Positions 18,390 to 28,036 of a stretch of 64,000 bases of DNA are shown in pieces. Source of the stretch: Streptomyces sp. NBC_01197 (GTDB taxonomy: Bacteria; Actinomycetota; Actinomycetes; Streptomycetales; Streptomycetaceae); NCBI RefSeq assembly GCF_036010505.1, contig NZ_CP108569.1:6960001-7024000 (forward strand), written 5' to 3'. Made by a program: the position numbers and the translations under genes. The notes beneath the pieces are model-generated. The model did not search any database. It worked only from the letters and a program-made list of their open reading frames with translations, and was not told the origin of the DNA. Each line of letters opens with the position of its first letter. The first letter of the stretch is position 1.

Positions 18390-19475
18390 TCAGGCGATCA
18401 CCGCCGCCCGTACACAGAGCACATCGGGCAGGTGCGAGGCGAGCTGCTGCCAGCTGTCGCCGTCGTCCGCGCTCGCGTACACCTCGCCATTGCGGTTGCC
18501 GAAGTACACCCCTGCCGGGTCGGCGTCGTCCGTACGGAGCGCGTCGCGCAGCACTGTGCCGTAGTGAGCGCCCCCGGGCAGCCCGGCCGAGAGCGCCTCC
18601 CAGCTCGCTCCGGCGTCACTGGTGCGGTAGACACGGCACTTGCGGTCCGCCGGAACGCGGTCGGAGTCGGCCGTGATGGGGAAGACATAGGCGGTGCCTG
18701 GGCGGTGCGGGTGGGCGGCGACCGCGAAGCCGAAGGTGGAGGGCAGCCCCGCGCCGATGTCGGTCCAGGTGGTGCCCGCGTTGTCACTGCGGTACACGCC
18801 CCAGTGGTTCTGCAGATACAACCGGTCCGGGTCCCCGGCATCCTGTGCGATCTTGTGGACGCACTGCCCGAACTCCGGGTCGGGATCAGGCAGGAAGACC
18901 GCTGACACGCCTCTGTTGGACGGCTCCCAGGCCGAGCCGCCGTCGCGGGAGCGGAACACCCCGGCCGTGGAGACCGCGACGGTCACGGCGTCGGCGCTGC
19001 GACCGTCGGTGACCACTGTGTGCACCGCCTCGCCGCCTCCGCCCGGCACCCACTTCGACCGGGTCGGGTGCTCCCAGAGCGGCCGCACCAGCTCGAATGT
19101 CTCCCCCCGGTCCTCGGAGCGGAAGAGCGCGGCGGGCTCCGTGCCCGCGTAGACGACGTCCGGAGCAGCCGGCCCGGCCGGATGGAGCTGCCACACCCGC
19201 TCCAGCGAAGCGCCCGTGTCCTTGGGGAACTTCACCGCCGGTTTCCTCGCCTCGGTCCAGCTCATCCCGAGGTCGTCGGAGTGAAAAACCGACGGACCCC
19301 AGTGCGCGCTGTCCCCGCCGACGAGAAGTCTCGGGCGGGAGTGACGCGTGTCGATGGCGATCGAGTACACCGCCTGTGCGTTGAAGTGCGGGCCGTCGAA
19401 CTGCCAGACCCCGCCGGATCTGCGGCCGATGAAGAGGCCTTTGCGCGTGCCCACTGTCAGGAGAACCTCGGTCAT
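18390..19475 (-). CDS. WD40/BNR-repeat (sialidase-like propeller) protein
   Basis: A 361-residue beta-propeller. It begins VLLTVGTRKGLFIGRRS and contains repeated Asp-box-like motifs such as SDDLGMSWTEA, SEDRGETFELV, SRDGGSAWEP, SDNAGTTWTDIG, TSDAGASWEAL and ADDGDSWQQL. These are typical of exo-sialidase/Ycf48-like folds, but I see no catalytic sialidase residues, and there is no signal peptide. Related proteins are often annotated as glycosyl hydrolases without evidence. ATG 19475 is supported by GAGAGG upstream. It lies 48 bases from ung and is probably the promoter-distal gene of that group or independent. Confidence 0.8.
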   Translation of the reverse strand: MTEVLLTVGTRKGLFIGRRSGGVWQFDGPHFNAQAVYSIAIDTRHSRPRLLVGGDSAHWGPSVFHSDDLGMSWTEARKPAVKFPKDTGASLERVWQLHPAGPAAPDVVYAGTEPAALFRSEDRGETFELVRPLWEHPTRSKWVPGGGGEAVHTVVTDGRSADAVTVAVSTAGVFRSRDGGSAWEPSNRGVSAVFLPDPDPEFGQCVHKIAQDAGDPDRLYLQNHWGVYRSDNAGTTWTDIGAGLPSTFGFAVAAHPHRPGTAYVFPITADSDRVPADRKCRVYRTSDAGASWEALSAGLPGGAHYGTVLRDALRTDDADPAGVYFGNRNGEVYASADDGDSWQQLASHLPDVLCVRAAVIA

Positions 19476-19773
19476 GGACGACACCTCTCGTACGTTTCCG
19501 GTACGCCGCCTGCACCAGCCACGTGGTGCAGCGGATGGATAACGGCCAGTCTGCCGCGCCCCACTGACAGTGACCCCCCGAGCATTCATCCGCCCAGTTC
19601 ACACCGCGTTTCCCGGGGCCGTGGGCCGCGCCGGTACGCCGACGCCCGCGACCGCCGAAGCCCCGGGGGAGGAGCCCGCCGGGCGAGGAATCCGCCGGCC
19701 CACGAACCTGCCGGACGGCGAACCCGCCAGGCTCACCGCGTCCGCTGGACGCAGCGCTCGAAACACCCTGACT
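19476..19773. other. Divergent intergenic region, WD40 gene and argG
   Basis: Nearly 300 bases separate the WD40-protein start from the argG control region. An 8-6-8 perfect inverted repeat (CTGCACCA...TGGTGCAG, 19510-19531) lies 35 bases upstream of the WD40 start and could be an operator or leader hairpin. I see no gene in the remainder. Confidence 0.5.
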
Positions 19774-21257
<1,484 letters not shown>

Positions 21258-21268
21258 CCGCCGGGCGG

Positions 21269-21320
21269 CGGCAGGACACCACTGGGAGAGCGACAACCGC
21301 TTCCGGTCTGTCCTGCCGCG
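21269..21320. terminator. Inverted repeat between argG and histidine kinase
   Basis: GCGGCAGGACA (21269-21279) pairs perfectly with TGTCCTGCCGC (21310-21320). The 30-base loop is long, but the position between convergent stops supports termination. Confidence 0.5.
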
Positions 21321-21345
21321 TCCCCGGCCTCACGGGGCAGTACAC

Positions 21346-22458
21346 CTAGGAGCGGGCCGCGGGCAGGGTGACCTCGAAGCGGCAGCCGCCGGTCACGTTG
21401 CGCACCGCCGCCTGACCGGCGTGCGCCTCCACGATGCCGCGCACGATGGCCAGTCCGAGACCGGCGCCCGCCGGGGGAGTGCGGGCCTCGGTGCCCCGCC
21501 AGCCGGTGTCGAAGACCCGCACCAGATCGTCCTCCGGGATGCCGCCGCAGCCATCGGTCACCGAGAGGACGACGGAACCGGCCCGCTGCTCGGCCGCGAT
21601 CGCCACCGTCCCGTCGGCCGGTGTCCGGTGAATGGCGTTGACCAGCAGATTGGCCAGGACCCTGGTCATCTCCTTGCCGTCCACATCGACGGGCAGGGGT
21701 TCCACCCCGCCTCCCTCCAGCCGGACGCCGTGCTCGCGGGCCAGCGGGTCCGCCCCGGCGAGCGCGTCGCCCACCAGGTCGTACACGGACATCCGGATCG
21801 GTGTCAGCATGAGCGCCCCCGCATGGATGCGGGACAGTTCGAAGAGGTCGCCGACCATGGTGTTCATCCGGTCCACCTCGGTGCGGATCTGCCGGAAGTA
21901 GCGCTCGGGGTCGGCGGCCATCCCGTCCTCCAGCGCCTCGGACATCGCCCGCAGCCCGGCGAGCGGAGTCCGCAGATCGTGCGAGATCCACGCGACCAGC
22001 TCACGCCGCGAGGTCTCCAGCGCCTGTTCACGGCGGCGCGACGCCGCCAGCTTCTCGCTCGTCGCGGCGAGCTCCCTCCCAAGGTCGGCCAGTTCGGCGG
22101 TGGGCGCTCCGCCCGGCACGGCGAAGTCGCCCCCGTCGCCGAAGGACCGCGTGGCCAGCGTCAGCGCCCTGCTGCCCGCGACGACCCAGCGCCCCAGCAG
22201 CAGCGCGGTCGCCAGCGAGACCACCGCGGCCATGGCCACCACCAGGGTCACCACCTTGAGGTCGTGCGACGACAGGAACATCGCCCTGGCCACTGCCAGC
22301 GTCCCGGCGAGCATCGCGGTCACCGCGACGGCCGAGATGACGGTGAGCGAGAGGGCCACCGAGCGGTGGCGCAGCCGCCACAGGGCACCCGCCCCGACCA
22401 GCCCGGCCGCACCGGCGCCGAGGAACGCGTACAGGGCGATCAGCAGCAGATCCTTCAT
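21346..22458 (-). CDS. Sensor histidine kinase
   Basis: A 370-residue membrane kinase. Three hydrophobic segments (about 4-26, 34-56, 68-90) with almost no extracytoplasmic loop suggest a membrane or intracellular signal. A HAMP-like linker follows. The HisKA box WISHDLRTPLAGL carries phospho-accepting His160. The HATPase_c domain has the N box (ANLLVNAIHRTP), the G1 box (VTDGCGGIPEDD) and the G2 box (PAGAGLGLAIV). Its ATG overlaps the response-regulator stop by four bases, so the pair is co-translated. The stimulus is unknown. Divergent from the pair is a glycosyltransferase operon that it may control. Confidence 0.92.
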   Translation of the reverse strand: MKDLLLIALYAFLGAGAAGLVGAGALWRLRHRSVALSLTVISAVAVTAMLAGTLAVARAMFLSSHDLKVVTLVVAMAAVVSLATALLLGRWVVAGSRALTLATRSFGDGGDFAVPGGAPTAELADLGRELAATSEKLAASRRREQALETSRRELVAWISHDLRTPLAGLRAMSEALEDGMAADPERYFRQIRTEVDRMNTMVGDLFELSRIHAGALMLTPIRMSVYDLVGDALAGADPLAREHGVRLEGGGVEPLPVDVDGKEMTRVLANLLVNAIHRTPADGTVAIAAEQRAGSVVLSVTDGCGGIPEDDLVRVFDTGWRGTEARTPPAGAGLGLAIVRGIVEAHAGQAAVRNVTGGCRFEVTLPAARS

Positions 22459-23285
22459 CGCGCGCCCGCCTCTCCCGACCGCGACTGGGACTCTTCCACA
22501 CCGGACCGGGCAGCCTCTGCCGCACCAGGCCGGGCCTCTCCGCCCCCGCCCCCGGGGTCCGCCCCGTCCATCCGGTCCGGCCCGTCCTCGAACCGGTACC
22601 CGACCCCCCAGACGGTCCGGATCAGCCTCGGTGCGGCGGGATCGTCCTCGATCTTGCCGCGGAGCCGGCGCACATGGACCGTGACCGTCGACAGATCGCC
22701 GAACTCCCAGCCCCACACCTCGTGCATCAGCTGCTCCCGGCCGCAAGCCTGCCCCGGGTGTCCGACCAGATAGGCCAGCAGATCGAACTCCCGCAGGGTC
22801 AGGGCGAGTTCGCTTCCGTCCTTGGTGGCACGCCGGGCCGCGGGATCCACCGTGACTCCCCCTGCGTGCAGCAGCGGCCCCGGCCGGTCGCCGCCCGTAC
22901 GGCTGCGCCGCAGCACCGAGTCGACGCGGAGCACCAGTTCACGCGGGCTGAACGGCTTGGTGACGTAGTCGTCCGCGCCTATTTCGAGCCCGAGGATCCG
23001 GTCGTCCTCGTCGCCGCGCGCGGTCAGCATGATCACCGGGACCGGGCCGCGGTCCCGCAGCATCCGGCACACCTCAAGACCGTCCATGCCCGGCAGCATC
23101 AGATCGAGGACCACCAGATCGGGCCTGCGCCGTGCCGCGCACTCCAGGGCGGCCGGGCCGTCGGCCGCGCGCTCCACCGAGTACCCGGCCCGGTCGAGAT
23201 AGCCGGCGACGACTTCGGAGACGGTCGGGTCGTCGTCGACGACCAGCACGCGGGGCGGGGTGAGGGCGGGGCGCGGGTTCTGCAT
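22455..23285 (-). CDS. OmpR-family response regulator
   Basis: A 276-residue DNA-binding response regulator. The receiver domain covers residues 12-125, with acidic pocket Asp17-19, phospho-acceptor Asp61 (VVLDLMLPG) and Lys110 (VTKPFSP). The winged-helix output domain is at about 140-238 (LTLREFDLLAYLVGHPG, VTVHVRRLRGKIE). An unusual 38-residue Gly/Glu/Ala/Ser-rich tail follows the wing and has no clear function. It is transcribed ahead of its kinase with a four-base overlap. The start codon at 23285 is 115-124 bases from the divergent glycosyltransferase start. Confidence 0.93.
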   Translation of the reverse strand: MQNPRPALTPPRVLVVDDDPTVSEVVAGYLDRAGYSVERAADGPAALECAARRRPDLVVLDLMLPGMDGLEVCRMLRDRGPVPVIMLTARGDEDDRILGLEIGADDYVTKPFSPRELVLRVDSVLRRSRTGGDRPGPLLHAGGVTVDPAARRATKDGSELALTLREFDLLAYLVGHPGQACGREQLMHEVWGWEFGDLSTVTVHVRRLRGKIEDDPAAPRLIRTVWGVGYRFEDGPDRMDGADPGGGGGEARPGAAEAARSGVEESQSRSGEAGAR

Positions 23286-23408
23286 GACCCCAGCGTGTCA
23301 CCGAGCCGCGGCGAACGGACGGTCGACCGGGTGGTTGCGCACGGACGTCCGCGTTTCGTAAGGAGCGGAAGAGCCATCGCGCTCCGTTTGCTTCGTACGG
23401 TGAGGGAC

Positions 23409-24131
23409 GTGACCGACCTGACGCCTCTGAGGCCCCCGAACCCCGTGCCCCCCACGACGGTGGACGTCGTCCTCCCCTGCCTCGACGAAGCCGGAGCGCT
23501 GCCCCGGGTGCTGGAGCGCATCCCGGCCGGCTGGCGGGCACTCGTGGTCGACAACGGCTCCACCGACGGTTCGGCCGCCATCGCCGCCGGCCTCGGGGCC
23601 ACCGTCGTCCACGAATCCCGCCGCGGCTTCGGCGCCGCCTGCCACGCGGGCCTGCGCGCCGCGACCGCTGAGCTGGTGTGCTTCTGCGACTGCGACGGCT
23701 CGCTGGACCCCGGGCTGCTGACCGGCCTCGTCCGCCGGGTCGCGGACGGCGAGTCCGACCTCGTGCTGGGCCGCCGGCGCCCCGACGGGCGCGGCGCCTG
23801 GCCGCTGCACGCCCGCGCGGGCAACTACGCGCTCTCCCGGATGCTGCACACCCGCACCGGGCTGCGCCTGCGCGACCTCGGCCCGATGCGCGCCGCCCGC
23901 CGCACGGCGCTGCTCGGCCTCGGGCTGACCGACCGGCGCAGCGGCTACCCGCTGGAAATGGTCGTACGAGCGGCCGACGCGGGGTGGCGGATCACCGAGC
24001 AGGACGTGCCCTACCGGCCGCGCACCGGGAAGTCCAAGGTCACCGGCACCTGGCGGGGCACCTGGCAGGCGGTGGGCGACATGCGCTCAGTGCTGAACCG
24101 CCCCGCCACGGCCGTGACGGCGGTGCGATGA
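23409..24131 (+). CDS. Family 2 glycosyltransferase (rSAM/selenodomain-associated type)
   Basis: A 240-residue GT-A fold glycosyltransferase without membrane helices. DVVLPCLDEAGALPRVL and VVDNGSTDGSA form the nucleotide-sugar site, and FCDCDGSLDP replaces the usual DxD. GPMRAARRTALLGL and YPLEMVVRAADAGWRI are acceptor-side motifs seen in undecaprenyl-glucose-type transferases. The start could be GTG 23409 or GTG 23400; neither has a good Shine-Dalgarno. It heads an operon of three genes joined by four-base overlaps. Confidence 0.82.
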   Translation: MTDLTPLRPPNPVPPTTVDVVLPCLDEAGALPRVLERIPAGWRALVVDNGSTDGSAAIAAGLGATVVHESRRGFGAACHAGLRAATAELVCFCDCDGSLDPGLLTGLVRRVADGESDLVLGRRRPDGRGAWPLHARAGNYALSRMLHTRTGLRLRDLGPMRAARRTALLGLGLTDRRSGYPLEMVVRAADAGWRITEQDVPYRPRTGKSKVTGTWRGTWQAVGDMRSVLNRPATAVTAVR

Positions 24132-24805
24132 CCACGCTGCTCGTCATCGCCAAGGAGCCGCTGCCGGGCCGGGTCAAGACCCGGCTCACGCCGCCCTACA
24201 CCCCGCAGCAGGCGGCGCAGATCGCCGAGGCCGCGCTCAGCGACACGCTGGCAGCGGTCCTGGCCTGTCCCGCCCGTCGCCGGATCCTGGTGCTCGAAGG
24301 CGCGCCGGGGAAGTGGCTGCCGCCCGGTATCGAGGTCGTACCGCAGAGCGGGGGAGGACTCGACGAACGGCTCGCCGCGGCATTCGCCCTCTGTACGGGC
24401 CCCGCACTGCTCGTCGGTATGGACACCCCGCAACTCACCCCGGCCCTGCTGGCCCCCGTGCTCCAGCCCGGCGGCTGGAGCGACTGTGACGCCTGGTTCG
24501 GTCCGGCCGCAGACGGGGGGTTCTGGGCACTCGGATTCGCCGAACCCCGCCCCGGACTGATGCGCGGCGTTCCCATGTCGGTCCCGGGGACCGGCGCGGC
24601 GCAGCGGGCCAGGCTCACCGGCGCCGGGCTGACCGTCCGTGATCTGCCCGAGCTGCGCGACGTGGACACCGCCGACGACGTACGGACAGTGGCGGCCGCC
24701 ATTCCGCACAGCCGCTTCGCGGCGGCCGTCGTCGGCATCGCGGCGGCAGCACCGGCTTCCGCCCCCGCCGCCCCGTCCGGGCACCGCACCGGAGCCCGGG
24801 GGTGA
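24128..24805 (+). CDS. DUF2064 / TIGR04282-type nucleotidyl- or glycosyltransferase-like protein
   Basis: A 225-residue GT-A-like protein of the DUF2064 family (rSAM/selenodomain-associated transferase 1). It begins LLVIAKEPLPGRVKTRLTPP, with the KTRL signature, followed by LLVGMDTPQLTPALL, where the Asp is the probable metal ligand. DAWFGPAADGGFWALGF completes the family pattern. Its catalytic role is not established; related proteins occur with glycosyltransferase 2 partners, as here. ATG 24128 overlaps the stop of the upstream gene (ATGA) and its own stop overlaps the methyltransferase start. The last 30 residues are an Ala/Pro-rich tail. Confidence 0.83.
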   Translation: MTTLLVIAKEPLPGRVKTRLTPPYTPQQAAQIAEAALSDTLAAVLACPARRRILVLEGAPGKWLPPGIEVVPQSGGGLDERLAAAFALCTGPALLVGMDTPQLTPALLAPVLQPGGWSDCDAWFGPAADGGFWALGFAEPRPGLMRGVPMSVPGTGAAQRARLTGAGLTVRDLPELRDVDTADDVRTVAAAIPHSRFAAAVVGIAAAAPASAPAAPSGHRTGARG

Positions 24806-25509
24806 GCGCCCCCGTCCGGGCCCCCTGCTGGCAGTCCGATCCGTACACCGACGCGCTCCGCACCGGACGCGGCCCGCTGTTCCTCCGCCGCGCCGACGGC
24901 TGGCTCCTTCCGCTCGACGTGGAACGCTGGTGCGCGGGCGCCGACCGTACCGACATGTCCGTACTCGCCCGGTGCGAGGGGTCGGTCCTGGACATCGGCT
25001 GCGGCCCCGGCCGGCTGGTCGCCGCACTGGCCGGACGGGGCCACCGGGCCCTCGGCGTCGATGTCAGCCCGGCGGCCGTCGCCCGCACCGCACGCGCCGG
25101 AGCACCGGCCCTGTGCCGCTCGGTGTTCGACCGGCTGCCGGGGGAGGGGCGCTGGGGTACGGCGCTGCTCATCGACGGCAACATCGGTATCGGCGGCGAC
25201 CCGCGCGCGCTGCTCAGCAGGGCCGCGCAACTGGTCGCCCCCCGGGGGCTGCTGCTGGCTGAGGCCGCCCCGGTCGATGTCGACGAGTGCGTACGTGTCC
25301 GGGTCGACGACGGCAGAGGCGGCGCCGGGTCCGACTTCCCCTGGGCCCGGGTCGGCGTACGCGCCCTCCTCGGCCACGCGCGCGCGACCGGCTGGAGCGC
25401 GGCCGGGCAGTGGCAGGAGGAGGGCCGCCCCTTCATCGCGCTCCGCCGGTCCGGTGCCGTCGTGCACCAGGCGTACTCGGCTGCGGAGGCGCCGGGCCAC
25501 GGACTCTGA
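24802..25509 (+). CDS. SAM-dependent methyltransferase
   Basis: A 235-residue class I methyltransferase. Motif I is VLDIGCGPGRLVAAL at about residue 57, with LGVDVSPAAVA as motif II. Acidic positions further on match the core fold. The substrate is unknown; its place in a coupled operon with two transferases suggests modification of a glycoside or small metabolite. GTG 24802 overlaps the DUF2064 stop by four bases. In other actinomycetes I recall a molybdopterin oxidoreductase gene after this trio; here a decayed ABC exporter follows instead. Confidence 0.83.
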   Translation: MSAPVRAPCWQSDPYTDALRTGRGPLFLRRADGWLLPLDVERWCAGADRTDMSVLARCEGSVLDIGCGPGRLVAALAGRGHRALGVDVSPAAVARTARAGAPALCRSVFDRLPGEGRWGTALLIDGNIGIGGDPRALLSRAAQLVAPRGLLLAEAAPVDVDECVRVRVDDGRGGAGSDFPWARVGVRALLGHARATGWSAAGQWQEEGRPFIALRRSGAVVHQAYSAAEAPGHGL

Positions 25510-25578
25510 GCACCGGTCGCACCACCCGGAACCGGCCGGCCCGGAGCCGCAGGTGCAGAGTCGGTAAAGTCCCGTGCC

Positions 25579-26812
25579 ATGGCGGTCATACCGACGGACC
25601 CGGGCACCCCCGACAGCCGGAGTGCCGGTCGCTACCTGTGGTGGCTGGTCGTCGTGCAGCGCCGCAGGATCGCGGCGGGTTCTCTGTTGGGCAGCGCGTG
25701 GATGACCGGTCTCACGCTGCCGCCCTATCTGCTGTCCCGGGCGATCGACGGAGGACTCCGGTCCGGCAGCTCGGGGGCGCTGCTCCGCTGGACCGCCGCG
25801 CTGCTCGACGGTCGACGTCTCGTATGTACTGCCGGTCGCCGGCGTGCTGCTGCTCGGGGGCGTGCTGAACGACCGGGGCGTGGTGTCACTGGGTGTGGTG
25901 GTCGCGTCCGCGCTCTATCTCCGCCGGCTGTCCGCGCCCCTGGACACCGTCCTCCAGTGGGTCGAGCAACTGCAGAGCAGCGGGGCCGCCTTCGCCCGGG
26001 TGGAGGGGCTGGCGCAGGCCCCGGCGCCCGTTCCACCGTCGGTGCCCGGGGTGCCGGCGGGCGAGCGGATCGAGGTGACGGGTGTCCACTACGCGTACAG
26101 GGAAGGCGGCGATGTGCTGCACGGGGTCGACCTGACCGTACGGCCCGGTGAGCGGCTGGCCGTCGTCGGGCCGTCCGGGGCCGGGAAGTCCACGCTGGGC
26201 AGGCTGCTGGCGGGAATCGACGTCCCGCGCACGGGCGCGGTCACGGTGGGCGGAGTGCCGCTCGCGGACCAGCCGCCCGGACAGCTGCGCCGCCAGGTCG
26301 TCCTGGTCACCCAGGAACACCATGTCTTCCTCGGTACGGTGCGGGACAATCTGCTGATCGCCGCACCCGGCGCGACCGACACCGAACTGACCGCGGCCCT
26401 GAACGCTGTCGGCGCCGAGTGGGCGGCCGGTCTCCCCGACGGGCTCGCCACCGAACTGGGCGCGGGCGGTCGACTGCTCGACGGCGCTCAGGCGCAGCAA
26501 CTGGCCCTGGCCCGGGTCGTGCTGGCCGACCCGCACACCCTGATCCTCGACGAGGCGACCGCCCTGCTCGGCCCGGCGACCGCACGCCATACCGAGCGCG
26601 CTCTGGCCGCGGTCCTCGAAGGCCGCACCGTGAGCGCCATCGCGCACCGTCTGCACACCGCGCACGATGCCGACCGGGTCGCCGTCATGGCGGACGGCAG
26701 GCTCGCCGAACTCGGCACCCACGATGAGCTCATCGCGGCAGGCGGCGCGTACGCCGCGCTCTGGAACACCTGGCACGGCGCCCCGCCGGGGCCCGTCGCA
26801 TTGGCCGACTGA
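25579..26812 (+). pseudogene. ABC exporter (fused TMD-NBD) with large internal deletion
   Basis: The N-terminal piece (from ATG 25579) covers an initial membrane helix, GSLLGSAWMTGLTLPPYLLSRAIDGGL, then breaks after WTAALLDG. The sequence resumes in another frame near 25806 with DVSYVLPVAGVLLLGG and runs through the last part of the membrane domain into an intact nucleotide-binding domain. That domain has Walker A GPSGAGKSTL, Q-loop VTQEHHVF and Walker B LILDEAT. About 180 residues of transmembrane domain are missing. The signature position reads LDGAQAQQLALARV rather than LSGGQ; I recall this variant in other actinobacterial members, so it may be a family trait. A product from the internal ATG 25844 would lack a functional membrane domain. 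Confidence 0.78.
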
Positions 26813-26919
26813 GGCCCGGCGCGGGCGCAAACGACTCCGCGCGATGGGGGACCGGCCCTTAGCCAGCCAGACGCCCGCCCGACGCCCGACCCGCTCGACG
26901 TCTGCCCGGCGTCCTGAGG

Positions 26920-27600
26920 TCAGCGCTGTTGCCGGCGGCTGCGCTGGCGTTCGATGCTGCGTCTCAGATGGTCCGTCATCGCCTCCGCCGCGCGCTCGGG
27001 GCTGCGGCGCAGCACGGCGCGCAGGATGCGGTCGTGCTCGGCGAGTGTCGGTTCGGCGGCGCCCTGGATGCTGCTGAGCCGGAAGATGTGCAGATGCGAG
27101 TGGAGCCGGCTCACCGCGTCCGCCAGCAGCGGGCGGCCGGCGGCGCGGGCGATCGTGTCGTGGAAACGCTGGTCGCCCGCCGCGAACTCCCGGTAGACGG
27201 CGTACCGTTCACCCGATCCAGGGCGGTCGCGCATCTCCTCCACCAGGCTCTCGATGCTGTCGAGCTGCTCGTCGTCCGCATGGGCCGCGGCCAGCGCCGC
27301 CGCGGTCGGCTCCAGCAGCAGACGCATCTCGAACAGCTCCTCGAGACCCTGCGGTGTGAGCAGTTCGGTGGCCCGGTACCCCGCGAGTGACCGCTTGGTG
27401 ACCAGGCCGTCCGACTCCAGCCGTGCCAGCGCCTCACGTACCGGCGTCGGAGAGACCTGGAGCGTACGGGCGAGCGCCTCGATGCCGACCCGGGCGCCCG
27501 GCCTGATCTCGTGGTCCATGACCATCGCCTTGACGGCCTCGTAGACGCTGTCGCCCAGTACTTGGCGCTGCGGCGCCGGCGCTCCTTCGTCCGACAGCAT
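26920..27600 (-). CDS. GntR-family regulator, FadR/FCD subfamily
   Basis: A 226-residue repressor-type protein. The winged-helix domain (about 15-85) contains GVGIEALARTLQVSPTPVREALARLE, the classic GntR helix-turn-helix. The FCD effector domain (about 95-220) contains the metal/ligand motif elements MRLLLEPTAAALAA, DQRFHDTIARAAGRP and EHDRILRAVLRR. FCD members bind sugar acids or other carboxylates. ATG 27600 has GGAGGAG upstream. Its own leader and the divergent promoters at 28.9-29.1 kb carry the same CTATAGGAA-type site, so it almost certainly regulates the adjacent deoxy-sugar genes and itself. Confidence 0.9.
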   Translation of the reverse strand: MLSDEGAPAPQRQVLGDSVYEAVKAMVMDHEIRPGARVGIEALARTLQVSPTPVREALARLESDGLVTKRSLAGYRATELLTPQGLEELFEMRLLLEPTAAALAAAHADDEQLDSIESLVEEMRDRPGSGERYAVYREFAAGDQRFHDTIARAAGRPLLADAVSRLHSHLHIFRLSSIQGAAEPTLAEHDRILRAVLRRSPERAAEAMTDHLRRSIERQRSRRQQR

Positions 27601-27690
27601 CCGGCCCTCCTCCAGCCCGTCGGGTAGCCACCTCGCAGCAACTTCACCGCGCCTTCACGGTGCCTACGGCGGCTACCCTGCGGGCCACCG

Positions 27691-27702
27691 ATTCTATAGG
27701 AA
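27691..27702. promoter_or_regulatory. GntR operator 1 (upstream of the GntR gene)
   Basis: ATTCTATAGGAA lies between the mutarotase stop and the GntR start. It matches the perfect palindrome at 29104 in all but one position of the TTCCTATAGGAA core. This is the expected autoregulatory site. Confidence 0.7.
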
Positions 27703-27712
27703 CCGCGCGTAC

Positions 27713-28036
27713 CTACTCCATGAGGAAGACCTGCTCCATGGGGGCCCACCAGTCGTCGGGTCCCGCCTCCGGCACCTTCTCCTGACAGGGGTCCGTCAGC
27801 TCCCACCACGCGCGGGTCGCCTCGTCCCGGCCGATCGCCGCGAGATCCGCGGCCAGGTCGTCGCCGTGGTACTCGTAGTAGCTGAAGAGCCGGTCCCCGA
27901 GCAGATGGATCGAGTAGTTGGCGATATGGCTCGCCCGCAGCCGGGCGAGCACCGGCTCCGGAACCGCCAGGTGCAGCTCGCGGTAGTACGCCAGCTTCTC
28001 CGGACGTACTTTGATCACCTGCGCGATCCGCCGCAT
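27713..28036 (-). CDS. L-rhamnose mutarotase family protein
   Basis: 107 residues, the normal length for RhaM/RhaU proteins, which interconvert alpha and beta anomers of L-rhamnose or L-fucose in the cytoplasm. It begins RIAQVIKVRPEKLAYYRELH, where the His is catalytic, followed by ANYSIHLLGDRLFSYYEYHGDDL and the WW near the C-terminus (GPDDWWAPMEQVF). These match the family closely. Its start overlaps the FAH stop by one base (TGATG), so it is translationally coupled to that gene. This strongly marks the cluster as one for 6-deoxy sugars. Confidence 0.92.
   Translation of the reverse strand: MRRIAQVIKVRPEKLAYYRELHLAVPEPVLARLRASHIANYSIHLLGDRLFSYYEYHGDDLAADLAAIGRDEATRAWWELTDPCQEKVPEAGPDDWWAPMEQVFLME

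Noticed and set aside
18390..19475. Functional sialidase
   Set aside because: Asp-box-type repeats are present but catalytic Arg/Tyr/Glu residues and a signal peptide are not evident.
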